Shown here: piece after piece, positions 20,864 through 31,668 of the stretch
How the letters are laid out: each line of letters opens with the position of its first letter
Position numbering within the stretch: the first letter of the stretch is position 1
DNA from: Gordionus sp. m RMFG-2023
Lineage: Eukaryota; Nematomorpha; Gordioida; Chordodea; Parachordodidae
DNA: 64,000 bases
NCBI RefSeq assembly: GCF_954871325.1
Contig: NC_088775.1
Span: 85,661,561-85,725,560, forward strand
Direction of reading: 5' to 3'
Translations under genes and position numbers: made by a program
The notes under the pieces: model-generated
Seen by the model: the letters and a program-made list of their open reading frames with translations, nothing else
Database searches by the model: none
Told to the model about the DNA's origin: nothing

Positions 20864-21440
20864 TTGCGTAATATATATAAATTACGTCATAAAAAAAAAT
20901 CTAAAAATAACAAACCTCAATTAGTTTCACTACCTACACCTCAAAATGCAAATTTAAATCAATCTTTTCCCACTTATTCATCAAATAAAACTGCTTTGGT
21001 TAGTACAAACACTACTCATAGGCAAAAGTCGAAAAAAAATTCTAAAATTCCTTTAACAACGACGCATAATAATATCATTAATTCCAGCCAAACAAAAGTT
21101 TACCTATTTATTAAATTGTATAGAATAATAAAATTATTTAAAGAAACTTATTCATGAAATGCGTAATCAAATAAAATCCAAATATATCAAAACTAGATTA
21201 GTTTCATTACCTACCACTCAAACTACTGATTCATATTTGCTCACTGATTTATCAAATAAAGATGCTATGATGTGTGCATGCGCTGCCCGTTTTAGGCAAA
21301 AGTATAAAACAACCTTCCCCAACACTTATTTCTAAAATTCCTTTACGACGCATAAAAATATATACAATTCCAGCCAAACAAAAGTTTACCTATTTATTAA
21401 ATTGTATAAAATAATTAAAATTATTTTAAGGAACCATTCA
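20864..21440 (+). pseudogene. Tandemly duplicated Lys/Asn/Ser-rich reading frame of unknown origin
   Basis: A 97-codon open frame (20864-21157) is followed directly by a second, damaged copy (21158-about 21440). Both copies start ATGCGTAA, contain a QLVSLPTP-like or RLVSLPT-like segment, a HRQKSK or RFRQKYK-like segment and the shared end SSQTKVYLFIKLY. The composition is strongly A+T-driven and there is no known domain. It may be a piece of a mobile element duplicated in place rather than a host gene. Confidence 0.4.
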
Positions 21441-21739
21441 TTCATATTATTAAAGTTTATAAATCTTTTTAAAACTATTCATGACAAATAAAACAAAATT
21501 AATAAAGAAAACATATATAATGAGATAACATTAATTAAACAAAAAAAAATTAGGTTAATAAATTTCTAAATTATCTTACTCAAAGAGAAAGTGCTAAAAG
21601 ATATATTTAAAAGAACTGTTCACAATATTCATAAATCCAAGGGAGACATTATCTAACGCCTTGCAAATAAAACTTATTATACCAAATAAACTAACAAAGA
21701 TAACATCTTATTCTATTTCATATTATTTTATATTTTAAT

Positions 21740-21957
21740 TAGTGTTATTAAACTACTCGTTTTGAGCCGATTTTTAAAAAGGGCCAACTAAATATTACAT
21801 TCAGAAAAATATTACACGAGTCTGAAGATTTTGCTCATAGGGAACGAAGGTCTACACATATATTATCGAAATATCGAGGCTTAGGTAATATTTTTCTGGC
21901 TAAAATATTGAGTTAGCCTTTTTTAAAAATCCAAAACTAGCCATTTAACAAACACTA
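21740..21957. mobile_element. hAT-type MITE, family A
   Basis: Starts TAGTGTTATTAAAC and ends AACAAACACTA. It is flanked by perfect 8-bp repeats ATTTTAAT (21732-21739 and 21958-21965). Confidence 0.88.
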
Positions 21958-22300
21958 ATTTTAATTGTTATTCTCTATACAACCATTTTATAATAATTTT
22001 ATTGATTTTTATTTTGTATAAGTTAACGGCAACGTGTTTTCCGACGACTTTTTATCATTTTCAAAATTGATAATTGTTTAATTATTGCGATGTCGAATCT
22101 TTTCATTTGTTATCTTAATGTTGATTGAATTATATTTGTATAATGAATTATAAAAGAATGAATAAAAATGTAAATTATTTACAACGTGACTCTTATTTTA
22201 AAAATATAACAATATCTAAATGATAATTCTCAAGAAATGTATTAAGGGAAATATATTTAAAAAATTTTTAATATAAAAAATATATGATAAGATAAGACAT

Positions 22301-22496
22301 AAGTGTTGTAAAACGGCTCGTTTTGAGACGATTTTTAAAAATCTTCCCCATAAGCCTCGAGATTCCGCTAATAGATGTTCTAGATATTTGTACTGTCTAT
22401 GAGCAAAATCTTCAGGCTTGCATAATATTATTCTGGATACATATTGAGTTAGCCGTTTTTAAAATTCGGCTCAAATCGAGATGTTTAACAACACTA
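22301..22496. mobile_element. hAT-type MITE, family A
   Basis: AAGTGTTGTAAAACGGCTCG at the left and ATGTTTAACAACACTA at the right with the usual palindromic body; part of the left body is deleted. The flanks do not give a clean 8-bp repeat. Confidence 0.75.
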
Positions 22497-23313
22497 GTCA
22501 TGACCTATATATCATAAAAAAAAATTTATCACTTGATTAGTCTTTTTTCCCCCATTTTATTCTGATTCAAAAGTAGACACTTTCCTGCGTCCTCTTGAGC
22601 AAAAGGTCCATTTAATCTTATTATCAATTCAACCCTGATCCCATTTTTCAAGAAACAAATTAGTTAAAAATTAAATGTTCTCTATTTTTAAAAAAATTTA
22701 AATGATTTTAAAAAATTTTTTGTTGCATTTTTCTTCGTTATTGACACGTTGGTCTTTAACATGTAATATCTTGGCCGAGATGTACCTCAAAACGCTATAT
22801 GTAAAATTGGATGCGTCGCTCTATAAAGAAGAACCCCTAGCCTCGCTTATTTATGTTATTTTACACAACATCCTGCATGCTTTTATAGAAACAAGATTTA
22901 GATAGGAATTAATAAATTTGATAATTTATTAATTTTGCGGGTTTTTTTTAAAAAATATAAAATTTTGATCTTCTTTCCCTATAAGGTAAATCTTGCCACG
23001 AGTCTTTAAAGCGGCATTGAACAAGTTATAATGATAAATTAAATAGTTAAAAAACCATCTATGTGAATTGAATAAGTAATTTATGTAAGAAAGATAATCA
23101 ACTTATCATCTGTGCGGGTTATAAATAAAAAATGTTTTAAAAGATTTTCTATAATATTATTGGTTAAAATCCTTAAGATCCCAATGAGAGAGAGAGATGC
23201 AGAGGGGCAGGGTTATATTATATCAATAAAATTTAGTCGTTGTTTAAGCGATTACCAAACTACCCAAAGTGTAAATATCATTATATTCAATTTTTTAATT
23301 TTATTTTAAGCAG
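22497..23313. other. Intergenic stretch, one weak ORF
   Basis: A 67-codon plus-strand frame at 22702-22905 has a fairly complex composition (NILAEMYLKTLYVKLDASLY), but no splice donor, homologue or neighbour supports it. Nothing else stands out. Confidence 0.3.
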
Positions 23314-23315
23314 TA

Positions 23316-24210
23316 GGGGAGACTGGGTTAGGCAAACCCCGGGGCTTGGCAAACCACTTAATCTCATTTAAAATTAAATACACCAGAAGGTTAAAATTTT
23401 ATCATATTATAGTTTTCATTAGTATACATCTATTGACAAAATATATTTTGAAATAATTATTTAAGAAATAAAATTTTGATGAAATTTTTAAAAGATATCT
23501 ACATGACAGAATTTTAATTTTTATTAAAATATATAATCATTTAAATGTAAATTAGATTTTATTGCTAAGTTTAAACATCTATAATTTGGGTAAGTTTTAT
23601 GAGTATTTATCAAATCTAGATATTATTTCAATCATGATTTGTCAATTTAGAGCTAGCGGGGTTCGCTAAACCATACACGTCAATTATGGCAGTTAGTAAT
23701 GAAAAAAATCAAAATCTTGAAAAGGCAATTTCATAGCTTTTTATGATTGGTATTTAGGATGCTAAGAAATCTTAATCTCTCCTTAAAATTCAAATTTTTT
23801 TATGTCAAAAATTTTATTAAATTATCCAAAATTAAGTTTCAATTTTTATATATAATTAGCTTCAATTTATAAGTATTATGATATTTTGAACAATAAAACA
23901 ATAAAATTATTCTATACATATCATTATTAATAAATAAAAATGCATTTCAATTTATTATGGCTTAAAAAAACTAATGGTTTAGGAAGCCAAGTGGTTTGCC
24001 TCACCCCGCTATTGGGGCTTGTTAAACAAAATTTTCACTTTTACAAAAAATAAAATTTAAAATAAATAAGTATATTCTTAAGATTTTTATAAGGCACCTT
24101 TATAGAGTATAGTTTTAGGTATCCAATCATATATTATTTTTTATATTTATAAAACTACAATATCTATAGCCAATTTTGTAAAAATTGGTTCGACTAACCT
24201 CAGTCTCCCC
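23316..24210. mobile_element. Pogo-type non-autonomous element (family P, copy 1)
   Basis: Inverted ends GGGGAGACTGGGTTAGGC and its partner GACTAACCTCAGTCTCCCC, flanked by TA at 23314-23315 and 24211-24212. Internal patches such as GGCTTGGCAAACCACTT and CCAAGTGGTTTGCC are also inverted. There is no open frame of note. The ends match the ORF-bearing element at 36157 and the short one at 44430. Confidence 0.8.
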
Positions 24211-24905
24211 TACGTTCCACAAGGAAAATAAGATAATCATTTCAAGGTTTAAAATATTATTTTGGCGACAAAAATGAATGTATTACATGTTCAAGCTTCT
24301 TGACTTGTTATAATAAAACCAATATTTTAAAAGAATTTTTTTTTTAAATTATGTAAAATATTTATTTTTAGTTCAGAAATTTTAAGGTTCCCCTCAAGAC
24401 TTTAAAAAAAGTAAAAGTTTTTCCCAAAGATTTTTAGATTTTTTTTAAAATAAAGATTTTGTCAAGATTTTTAATCCATTTTTACCTTAAAATTCCAAAA
24501 TTTTCAGAAGTAAATCTTTAGTTGATTTCTATGCCCAATAAATCATTTCACAATGAGATCACAAATTTTTTGATTTTTTAAAATAAATGATCTTTATAAA
24601 AAATCTACAATTTTGTGTTCTTCAAAGATTTTTTTTTACTCTCCAAACTCTGGTTTCCTCGGGTAAGTATATAACTTATTTTTTTGGTAATAAAATAGTT
24701 TATCTGCCAAAAAAAAATAAAAACAAATATAATTGAAAAAGTTGTAAAAATTGGAACTGTTTTTCTTAATGTCTTTTTTTAAAAAAAAAATAAACCCAAT
24801 ATAATTTAAAATTAAGGCAGTCCCATTATATTTTAAGTGTAATTTTATTGCAAAATTTAAAAATGATTAAGTTCAATTCAAACTTTCCAAAAAATAAAAA
24901 AATCG
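24211..24905. other. AT-rich 3' flank of the coiled-coil gene
   Basis: No exon or repeat end recognised. T-rich and A-rich runs dominate. Candidate polyadenylation signals for the minus-strand gene at 24906 are too frequent in such DNA to choose one. Confidence 0.35.
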
Positions 24906-26096
24906 TCATGGGGATTTTATAACATAATCTTTGATGATGTTAATGTATTGAATGTAGCACATGTCTTCAAATACGTTACGCCGATACAGGGTTGAAAGCG
25001 AGTTTCCATGGCAATAATTTAAAATATTGTAAGGATTATGACAATCTTGAATATTTTTATCTATGTCGCGTAATTTTATTTCGTATGTATTATCCTCCAA
25101 ATCTAGTTCTTCGTGTTGTGAAAAATCACAATTTAGAGTCCTAATGTTTCGAGAATTATTTAATTCCTCCTTTTCCAAGATTTTTCCACCTCTTGCATTT
25201 TCGTCTACATTTTTACTTGTCATTATTTCACTTTGATTCCCACTCTTCTTTGTAGATTCCACAACATCTTTGGCTGAAACGCATAAAAATAATTTTATTT
25301 TGCTTAAGACGCCATTCAAAAGATTTTGCCATTTCAAAATCCTTTCCTCAACTTGTTCCAAAGATTGTGAGGCACAATCTAAGGGTAAACTACCAGCAAC
25401 TGAGCTACATTTTTTCTTATTATTTTTCTTATTCCCTAATTTAATTATGCACCTTCCCATCGGGTGGTCCGTTAATTCGATGTCAGCATTATCTCCATGA
25501 GATAATTGAGAAATATTTTGGACCATGGCTCGATTTTCGTCATTATTTTCGGGTAAAGTTGTACAAAGGTTAACAGCTATTTCGGATAGGATGGATTCTA
25601 TTTTTGAATAAGAGTCAAAGATTTGATCTGCCCAGATTTTAAAAGAATCTTCCATAACAGATACGTTCAAATTTAAACCCTGCGTTTTATGTCTCAGTAC
25701 CTTTATTTCCTCCCTCAGCTTTAGTATCACGGTTTCATGTTCTTTTTGGATGTAATGGAGATCATCATTACCATATCTAACGTCAAAGGCCTCATTGGTT
25801 TTATCTAAATCATCGGTAATTTTGACGAATTGACTCTTTTCCATTATATCCTCTTGTAAATTAAACACATTCCTATCTCCTGATATATATGGATATGATT
25901 GAGCCTTTTTAATGTTCATAAAGTTAGAACTTTCCCTTGAACTCGTCATATGAGTCCTTTCCGAATGATAAACTACCGGAGTAAGAGGATCAATAGATTC
26001 CTCGATTAATCCAGATAGTTTCATTGCCTCCTCCGGAAATTCTTTGAAATACTGCATTTCCAGCCATGATACGTTTGAATTTAGCACGTGACCCAT
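24906..26096 (-). CDS. Single-exon coiled-coil protein, possibly CCDC92/CCDC74-like
   Basis: An intact 396-codon frame with ATG at 26096 and TAA at 24906. Its codon use and amino-acid mix are far from the flanking AT noise, so it is very likely real. Residues about 113-140 read HYIQKEHETVILKLREEIK, a heptad-like segment resembling FLQREHASTLKGLHSEIRRL in CCDC92 and the similar start of CCDC74, proteins of centrosomes and cilia. Acidic, Ser/Asn-rich linkers surround it; residues about 235-270 include a basic KKNNKKK patch and a second predicted helix (EQVEERILKWQNLLNGVLSK). There is no signal peptide or membrane segment. The start was chosen because it is the first ATG after AT-rich noncoding DNA; an upstream exon cannot be excluded. 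The name is tentative. Confidence 0.7.
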   Translation of the reverse strand: MGHVLNSNVSWLEMQYFKEFPEEAMKLSGLIEESIDPLTPVVYHSERTHMTSSRESSNFMNIKKAQSYPYISGDRNVFNLQEDIMEKSQFVKITDDLDKTNEAFDVRYGNDDLHYIQKEHETVILKLREEIKVLRHKTQGLNLNVSVMEDSFKIWADQIFDSYSKIESILSEIAVNLCTTLPENNDENRAMVQNISQLSHGDNADIELTDHPMGRCIIKLGNKKNNKKKCSSVAGSLPLDCASQSLEQVEERILKWQNLLNGVLSKIKLFLCVSAKDVVESTKKSGNQSEIMTSKNVDENARGGKILEKEELNNSRNIRTLNCDFSQHEELDLEDNTYEIKLRDIDKNIQDCHNPYNILNYCHGNSLSTLYRRNVFEDMCYIQYINIIKDYVIKSP

Positions 26097-26099
26097 AAA

Positions 26100-27596
26100 T
26101 TTTAATTTATTTTACTACAATTCAATTTAAAATAAAAAGAAAATTATTTTTTTAAAAACCATTTAATTACATAATTTTTACATTGTATATGATTAATTTA
26201 ATTTTAACGAAATTATAAAATTATACAATCAACGTATGCGAACGATTGTATTATATCATTTATTTTTTAAAGTTATGATAGTTAATATAGAAAGCGAAAT
26301 TTGAGTTAAAATATAATTAATTAATATAAGAAAAGTTTGCAAAGCTATTTTCCTAAGCATTAGTTCTAAATGCAAAATAGAGAATATTTTGTATACTTTG
26401 CCGCTAATTCGCGCTAAGTGTTAATGAGATCCGACTCGACACGACTTAACAGCTGATCGATTTGAAAAAAAATATCTGTTTATGAGATCAGTTTATTTTT
26501 TTATTAATACAATTCTATTTATTCATGATGTTAAATCTTAGGATTATTGATTTTAATATTAAAAAAAAATTTGTCCTCATTAAAAGATTTTTTAAAATCG
26601 CTAAGCCGTTAAATCGCTATCCTGCATTCCCAGATAGCGCGATCACTGCAAAGTATACAAAAATACAGCATAGAATTCACGCTTAATATGAATGCAGGGT
26701 ACGTGACCTAAAAAGAGAAAACAATCGTTACAAATATACAATACCATTATAAAATCTACCATCATTAAATATTTTCTTTGCTAAATTCCGTGATAAATTT
26801 TACCGAAGGAAATGAGTGAGGCTAAGGCCATATCAGAGTAGATCTCTACTTTATACGCCAGTTATTTCTTTGTTAAACTTGTCTTTTTTTAACCTTCTCT
26901 CGGGGTTTGTTTGCCTACTTATTATTTTTCTGTTATTCTTACATCTTTTCTAAGGTTGCTATAAATAGGCTTACCAGGGTGATTTTCACTGGACTCAAGC
27001 CCCCATTAAAATCCTATGCCTACCCCCTAAAAAAAATTTGCCACCTTCGGCAGGATGTTTTACCATTATTAATTACCCCCTTTTAATTATACTGGTACTC
27101 CTTTCATAAATATTAAAAAGAATAACTTAAATTATTGCAGTTCTACTACCAACTGTCAATATTGTGAATATAAAAGAGTTATTTTTAGATCATGAATTCA
27201 ATTGAAAACCCCCTCATTTACAATGAATGCATTATTATAGCATATTGTTTGGCATGAATATGAGCTTACTGAGAATGTCTAACCCTTTTAAATTACATTT
27301 AAAAGGATCGCAATTTTATTTGAAAAATAATGTCTATGATTGTTTGCAATATATAGATTTGGTCGATAATCAGCAAAATTTTTACAGCATTATATTTTGT
27401 CCAATTTTAGCTAATTTTGATAAAATTTAATAGATAACCCCCCAATAAATTTATCCGACCCCCTTAAAGGTGGCTAACCCCCCCCCCGTTATGAAGGCGC
27501 GGAGGCTGCCATTATTATATGCCACTAAATATACATGTGCTCGAATAGTATTCGAAGCTGTAAATCATTCTAAGATATAATAAATAGCTAATACCG
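26100..27596. other. Intergenic, no gene recognised
   Basis: AT-rich sequence with C-rich short runs near 27000-27050 and 27440-27490 (CCCCC tracts). The region 26980-27490 may be an old insertion because both sides carry TACCCCC or AACCCCC-type patches, but no ends could be paired. Confidence 0.35.
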
Positions 27597-27667
27597 TTAC
27601 TGTGGAGGGTTCTGCCAAATATATTCCGGTTATTAAACGCGGCGGCCGATATACAACTTTCTTTTAG

Positions 27668-27799
27668 ACCTTCTTATTTATGGGCCAAAACAATACAATA
27701 TACCATTAACCGTAAATATGAGGTTAGCCCATAATTCCATAACGTCTTATACCCTTTTATTTGACGCCTACTCTGTCGAAGGCAATGAAAATATCTATG
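27668..27799 (+). CDS. Orphan candidate exon
   Basis: CTTTCTTTTAG acceptor and TATG|GTAATC donor bracket 132 open bases encoding LLIYGPKQYNIPLTVNMRL and then YTLLFDAYSVEGNENIY. The composition and tight splice signals look genuinely coding. Just upstream, 27597-27667 has another coding-looking frame (VEGSAKYIPVIKRGGRY) that does not join it with an intron of sensible size, so this could also be a pseudogene. I do not recognise the protein and found no partner exons. Confidence 0.35.
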
Positions 27800-28110
27800 G
27801 TAATCTTTATATACAATAAAGATCCCTACCCAATTTTCTTATTATTTGTAAATATACACACCGCCAGTATCGTATTTTACATTGGTTATTAGATTCATTA
27901 ATTTATTTTGTTGAAAATTGCTCATCAATGTAGATAAAAAAAACAAATAAAAATTACACCCAACTTGAGGGCAATTTAATATTTTGTCGCCTGAGAATTA
28001 GACAATGCTAATAAAAAAAAACCATTTACCAATAACGAGAAATTAAATACCCACATTTCCAATGGTTGTTTGCTTTATACAGGATAGCATTGTTGTTTTT
28101 ATCTTTTTTA

Positions 28111-28760
28111 CAGTAAAACCTGTCTAATTTGGGTGCCAATAGAGACCTATTTTTTTTTAACCAAGACAGTTGTCCAAATTTTAGTGTTTTAATCTTGATA
28201 TGGCAAAAATAATATAAACTCAGACCTCAAACCTTTCTGCCAGCTATGAGTAGTGTCGTTAATCGGCTCATTTTGAGCCGATTTTTTAAAAACGGCTAAC
28301 TCAGTATTTTGGCCAGAAAAATAGCCTAAGCCTCAAAATTTCGCTAATAGATGTCTAAACCTTTGTTCCTTATAGAAACAATATCTTCAGGCTTGCGTAA
28401 TATATATTCTGGATGAAATATTGAATTAGCCTATTTTACTGCTCAAAACGAGCCGTTTAACAACACGAGCTATAAGCATATTTAGCTAAAATATTAGGTT
28501 ACCTGTTTTTAAAAAATCGAGTGGTTTAACAATACTATAGAATTATATTTTTCTTAATACTTATAACCTTTAAAAAAAAAAGAAGAAACCTATACTGTAA
28601 TATTCGTCTAATTTGAGCACTTAATAGTTCAGGCAACTCTCTGATTTGATCAAAATTTTAAGGTCCTAATCAAATTCCCTAACAACTACTATTAGAAAGT
28701 AAAAAAAATATTTATAAATTTGGATAACTCTATAGGTTGGAAATTAAACAGGTTTTGTTG
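28111..28760. mobile_element. Tigger-like MITE interrupted by a family A MITE
   Basis: Begins CAGTAAAACCTGTCTAATTT after TA and ends near AAACAGGTTTTGTTG with TA a little beyond, matching the CAGTNAAACCT type of pogo/Tigger termini. A complete family A MITE (28251-28468) with its own target duplication sits inside, so this element is the older. A related copy lies near 63158-63325. Confidence 0.65.
28251..28468. mobile_element. hAT-type MITE, family A, nested
   Basis: Runs from TAGTGTCGTTAATCGGC to CGTTTAACAACACGA, flanked by GCTATGAG (28243-28250) and GCTATAAG (28469-28476), an 8-bp duplication with one change. It is inserted into the Tigger-like element. Confidence 0.85.
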
Positions 28761-29414
28761 TGTATATATGTTAGCAACAATGTGTTAATTTTTCGAGCGC
28801 GTTTTTTTTTAAATTTAAAAATCTGATTTAACCGAAAATGTATTCCATCATGTTTGGAATACCTATCACGTGAATTTCAGGAAATTTTGCCTTTAGGTTT
28901 TGTTGTATATATATATTATTATTTTTGCCGATCCGCATTATACAATTCCTCTTCCTAAGTCAAGAGAGAAAATAAATTACAATGTTAGGTACATATTCTC
29001 ATTATTATATTTTTTAATTACTTCCTTTTTCTAAATTTCCTACCTATACATTTTCACGTCCTATAAATTAAAGCATTTAACGCAATAAAAATATTTTGGC
29101 TATTTTCATTTACAATGCATTTTAAAACTTATCCTAAATTTTTTTTTTACCTATGTATAACCACGATCTAAACAAATTTGTTTTTCTATCTCTCTAAATA
29201 TTTCCCATAATTTCTTTGCTCAGGGCGTTTATTTTTGGGAATTATTAGGGATTGTAAATTGTCTTAAAAATATTAATATTATACACCATTAGAATAAAAG
29301 ACAGAAGAAAGAAAGAAAGAAAGAAAGACAGAAAGAAATAGAAGTCATATATAAGTAATAGAACTTAACATGAGAAAGAGAATAATATTAAATACTATCC
29401 TTCTAGTCATAACT
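28761..29414. other. Intergenic AT-rich DNA with a dispersed repeat
   Basis: 28770-28900 resembles 11470-11700 (ATTCCATCATGTTTGGAATA). A GAAAG microsatellite lies at about 29305-29337. No exon was found until the stop codon at 29415. Confidence 0.45.
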
Positions 29415-30385
29415 CTACTCCATGCCTTCATAGGATGGCTTATACCTATTCCCATCTCTGTGATACAGGTGATTAGCGTAAACCTCCGCCGTTATAAACA
29501 AAATACTCAATTCTAGTAATAAAAAAATACTAAATAAACACATAGTTCATAATCTCAGTTGAATCATATTACTGAAACATATGAAATATGTGTCAAGTGA
29601 CAACCAAAATATTGACATTTGGGAGGTGAAAGGCAATGTCACTTTAATAGTATATTTCTCACATACACTTTATATAACTCAAGAGATTTAAATATTGATT
29701 AATGTGGTCAATTAAAATAAGTTGGAAAACTTGCCATCATCATTTCCATATTGTTCCTTACCTTTAAAAATAATCCAACCGAACCTTTTAAAAGTCCTCC
29801 ACTCTATTACCACCTATGGTCTATCTATTGAAAAGATGTTAAAAATTAACCTTGATTGTGTAAATAAGGCTCAAATATCTTAAATCAGGGCTGGAATATA
29901 AAAAATATATATAATTTGTGGTTCTATTTATCAAGGATCAAATTCACTTCTTATGTAACTAAAATAATCCAGAGGGGGGTTATTATCAAGATTCAAGTCT
30001 GGCCTACCCTTACTAATTTTTAGGAATATTTCATTCTTTTGCGCAGAATTATGTAAGTCCGCAACGAGTCATTATCTATCAAATAGGTAATGGCGAATCT
30101 TCATCGCTTAAACAGAAAATATATACAAATAACCAATAATTACTCAGACCTACACATGCTCTTCAGAAAAAAATATTGGTAAATAAAATGCCTCATACCA
30201 ATCATAAACCCATTTCTTCTTTACTTGGTTATATTTTTATAGTTCTCACTTTCACCAAACCGCAAAGGGCCGAAAAACGTCCCCACCTCCTCTTGCAGCG
30301 GAAGGAGCCCTCCCCATTACTTTCATTTTCACCTCTCACGGCTGAAGGCCGGATCATTTGTGGCGCGAGGTTAAGTTCGAAAAAT
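29415..30385 (-). CDS. Unnamed small membrane protein, three C-terminal exons
   Basis: Three minus-strand exons join in frame: 30385-30250 (acceptor CCCAG, donor GTGAGA), 29813-29762 (acceptor CCATAG, donor GTAAGG) and 29512-29415 (acceptor TTATTACTAG, ending in TAG). They read FFELNLAPQMIRPSAVRGEN, then a Cys/Arg-rich FRCKRRWGRFSALCGLVK, VVIEWRTFKRFGWIIFK, a hydrophobic ELSILFITAEVYAN and a polar tail HLYHRDGNRYKPSYEGME. The first exon stands out as a GC-rich island. No start codon exon was found; an open segment at about 30440-30510 with a GTAGGG donor is a possible earlier exon but its phase does not join directly. The hydrophobic parts suggest a membrane protein. I do not recognise the family. 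Phase agreement across all three junctions is the main support. Confidence 0.5.
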
Positions 30386-31255
30386 CTGGGTTTGAAGGAC
30401 TTCTATTAATACATGAATATAATACCCCTACCCTGTGAAATTTCAGACTCTTTCGCCCATGAATTGTTTATGATGGTCCGATTCAAGGAAATTGACTTTA
30501 CAACAGCTGATTTATTTAAATTCCTACTCGTCTATTTATAACATATGACTAATCAGATTTGACAAATTATCAATAAAAAATGATTTATAATATCTAACCC
30601 TACCCAATATTTCTCAAATCATCAATTAACCCAAAAAACCACATTGCTTTAATCTTTAATCGTACTCCTTACTTCAAATAACCTGTTTAATTATAATTAT
30701 AATTCATCCAAATTGCACTACATTTTAATTTTCATGCATTTTTTTAAAAAAATAATTATTTATATTTAAAAAATCTACATATCAAAAATTAATATTAATT
30801 AAAATTAATTCAAAAACTCGCAGAAAATTTGTCGGAAAATGGCAGGGTATGTATATGCTCCATGCATGCCGGAATACGACCGACTGCAAAATCAGGACAT
30901 TTCAAAAAATTAAAAGGACCCTCCTATATTTAATTTTAAAAATTTACTTTAAAAAAGTATCTGAAACCTTACCCCTCATTATTCACAACGTAAATTCGCG
31001 GCGAAATATACAAAATGCTCTTTCCCGCTAACTCGCGCTAACTATGAATAAGGCCTTACAACATTATAAATATATATAGCTACAATTGGATTTAAATGTC
31101 CACACAATCATTAGATGTGAAAAACATTAGCCCATCAATTTTATTATATGCTCGAAGTATTTTTTTTGAAAATTTTTAAATATATTCTTTTTGAAATAAG
31201 TTAAAATAATTATAATATCCTAAAACAAGACTATATGCCTATTGGTAGATCACGT
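30386..31255. other. Gap between two minus-strand genes
   Basis: AT-rich. Apart from the possible exon at about 30440-30510 (see the membrane protein), I see only short frames, including a patch at 30840-31035 whose CGCGGCG and CGCGCTAACT look like a decayed repeat. Confidence 0.35.
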
Positions 31256-31668
31256 TTATTCATTTAACTGCATCAACCAATTACACAAATATTTAGTTTC
31301 CTCCATTCCTATAGCTTCGGATGCCGACAAGACCCTCTCTAAAGTCAGAACATCGGAAATCTCGAGATCCGATGTGTAAATGAAACGGATGAGAATGCTA
31401 AATATGTCAGCTTTAATATTCGTATCAGCTGGTATTTCGTAAAACCTTGCGCAGGGCGTTGATTTAATGATGGTTTCAAAATAATTGCTTTTTTTATAAA
31501 AGAAAAATGATTTTTTTTAAAAATTTTAAAGATAAATTTGGAATAAAACCTGTGAACTTTGAGCAGAAGTGTATGAGCTGGAAAAACTTTTCCATCTACC
31601 TTTATCATGATATCGGGATTACGAATTTTGCCATTGTCCCAGAGATATCTCATGTAATCGTCTATCAT
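31256..31668 (-). CDS. Small BTB/POZ-domain protein, two exons
   Basis: Exon 1 (31668-31550) starts with ATG and ends in phase 2 at an AG|GTTTTA donor; exon 2 (31487-31256) begins after AAAAAAG and ends in TAA. Together they encode about 116 residues that are almost entirely one BTB/POZ fold: NPDIMIKVDGKVFPAHTLLL (strand-strand-helix), VHSNYFETIIKS, then DTNIKADIFSILIRFIYTSD, and the last helices LERVLSASEAIGMEETKYLC. BTB domains dimerise and often recruit targets to Cullin-3 ligases or chromatin. No BACK, Kelch, MATH or zinc-finger part is visible before the stop, which is unusual; a further 3' exon spliced before the stop cannot be ruled out. The 62-base intron is short for this window. Confidence 0.75.

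Noticed and set aside
22702-22905. 67-codon plus-strand frame as a gene
   Set aside because: Composition is suggestive, but there is no donor, homologue or neighbouring exon.
29305-29340. CRISPR-like or regulatory array
   Set aside because: It is a simple GAAAG microsatellite; no spaced repeats of CRISPR type occur anywhere in the window.
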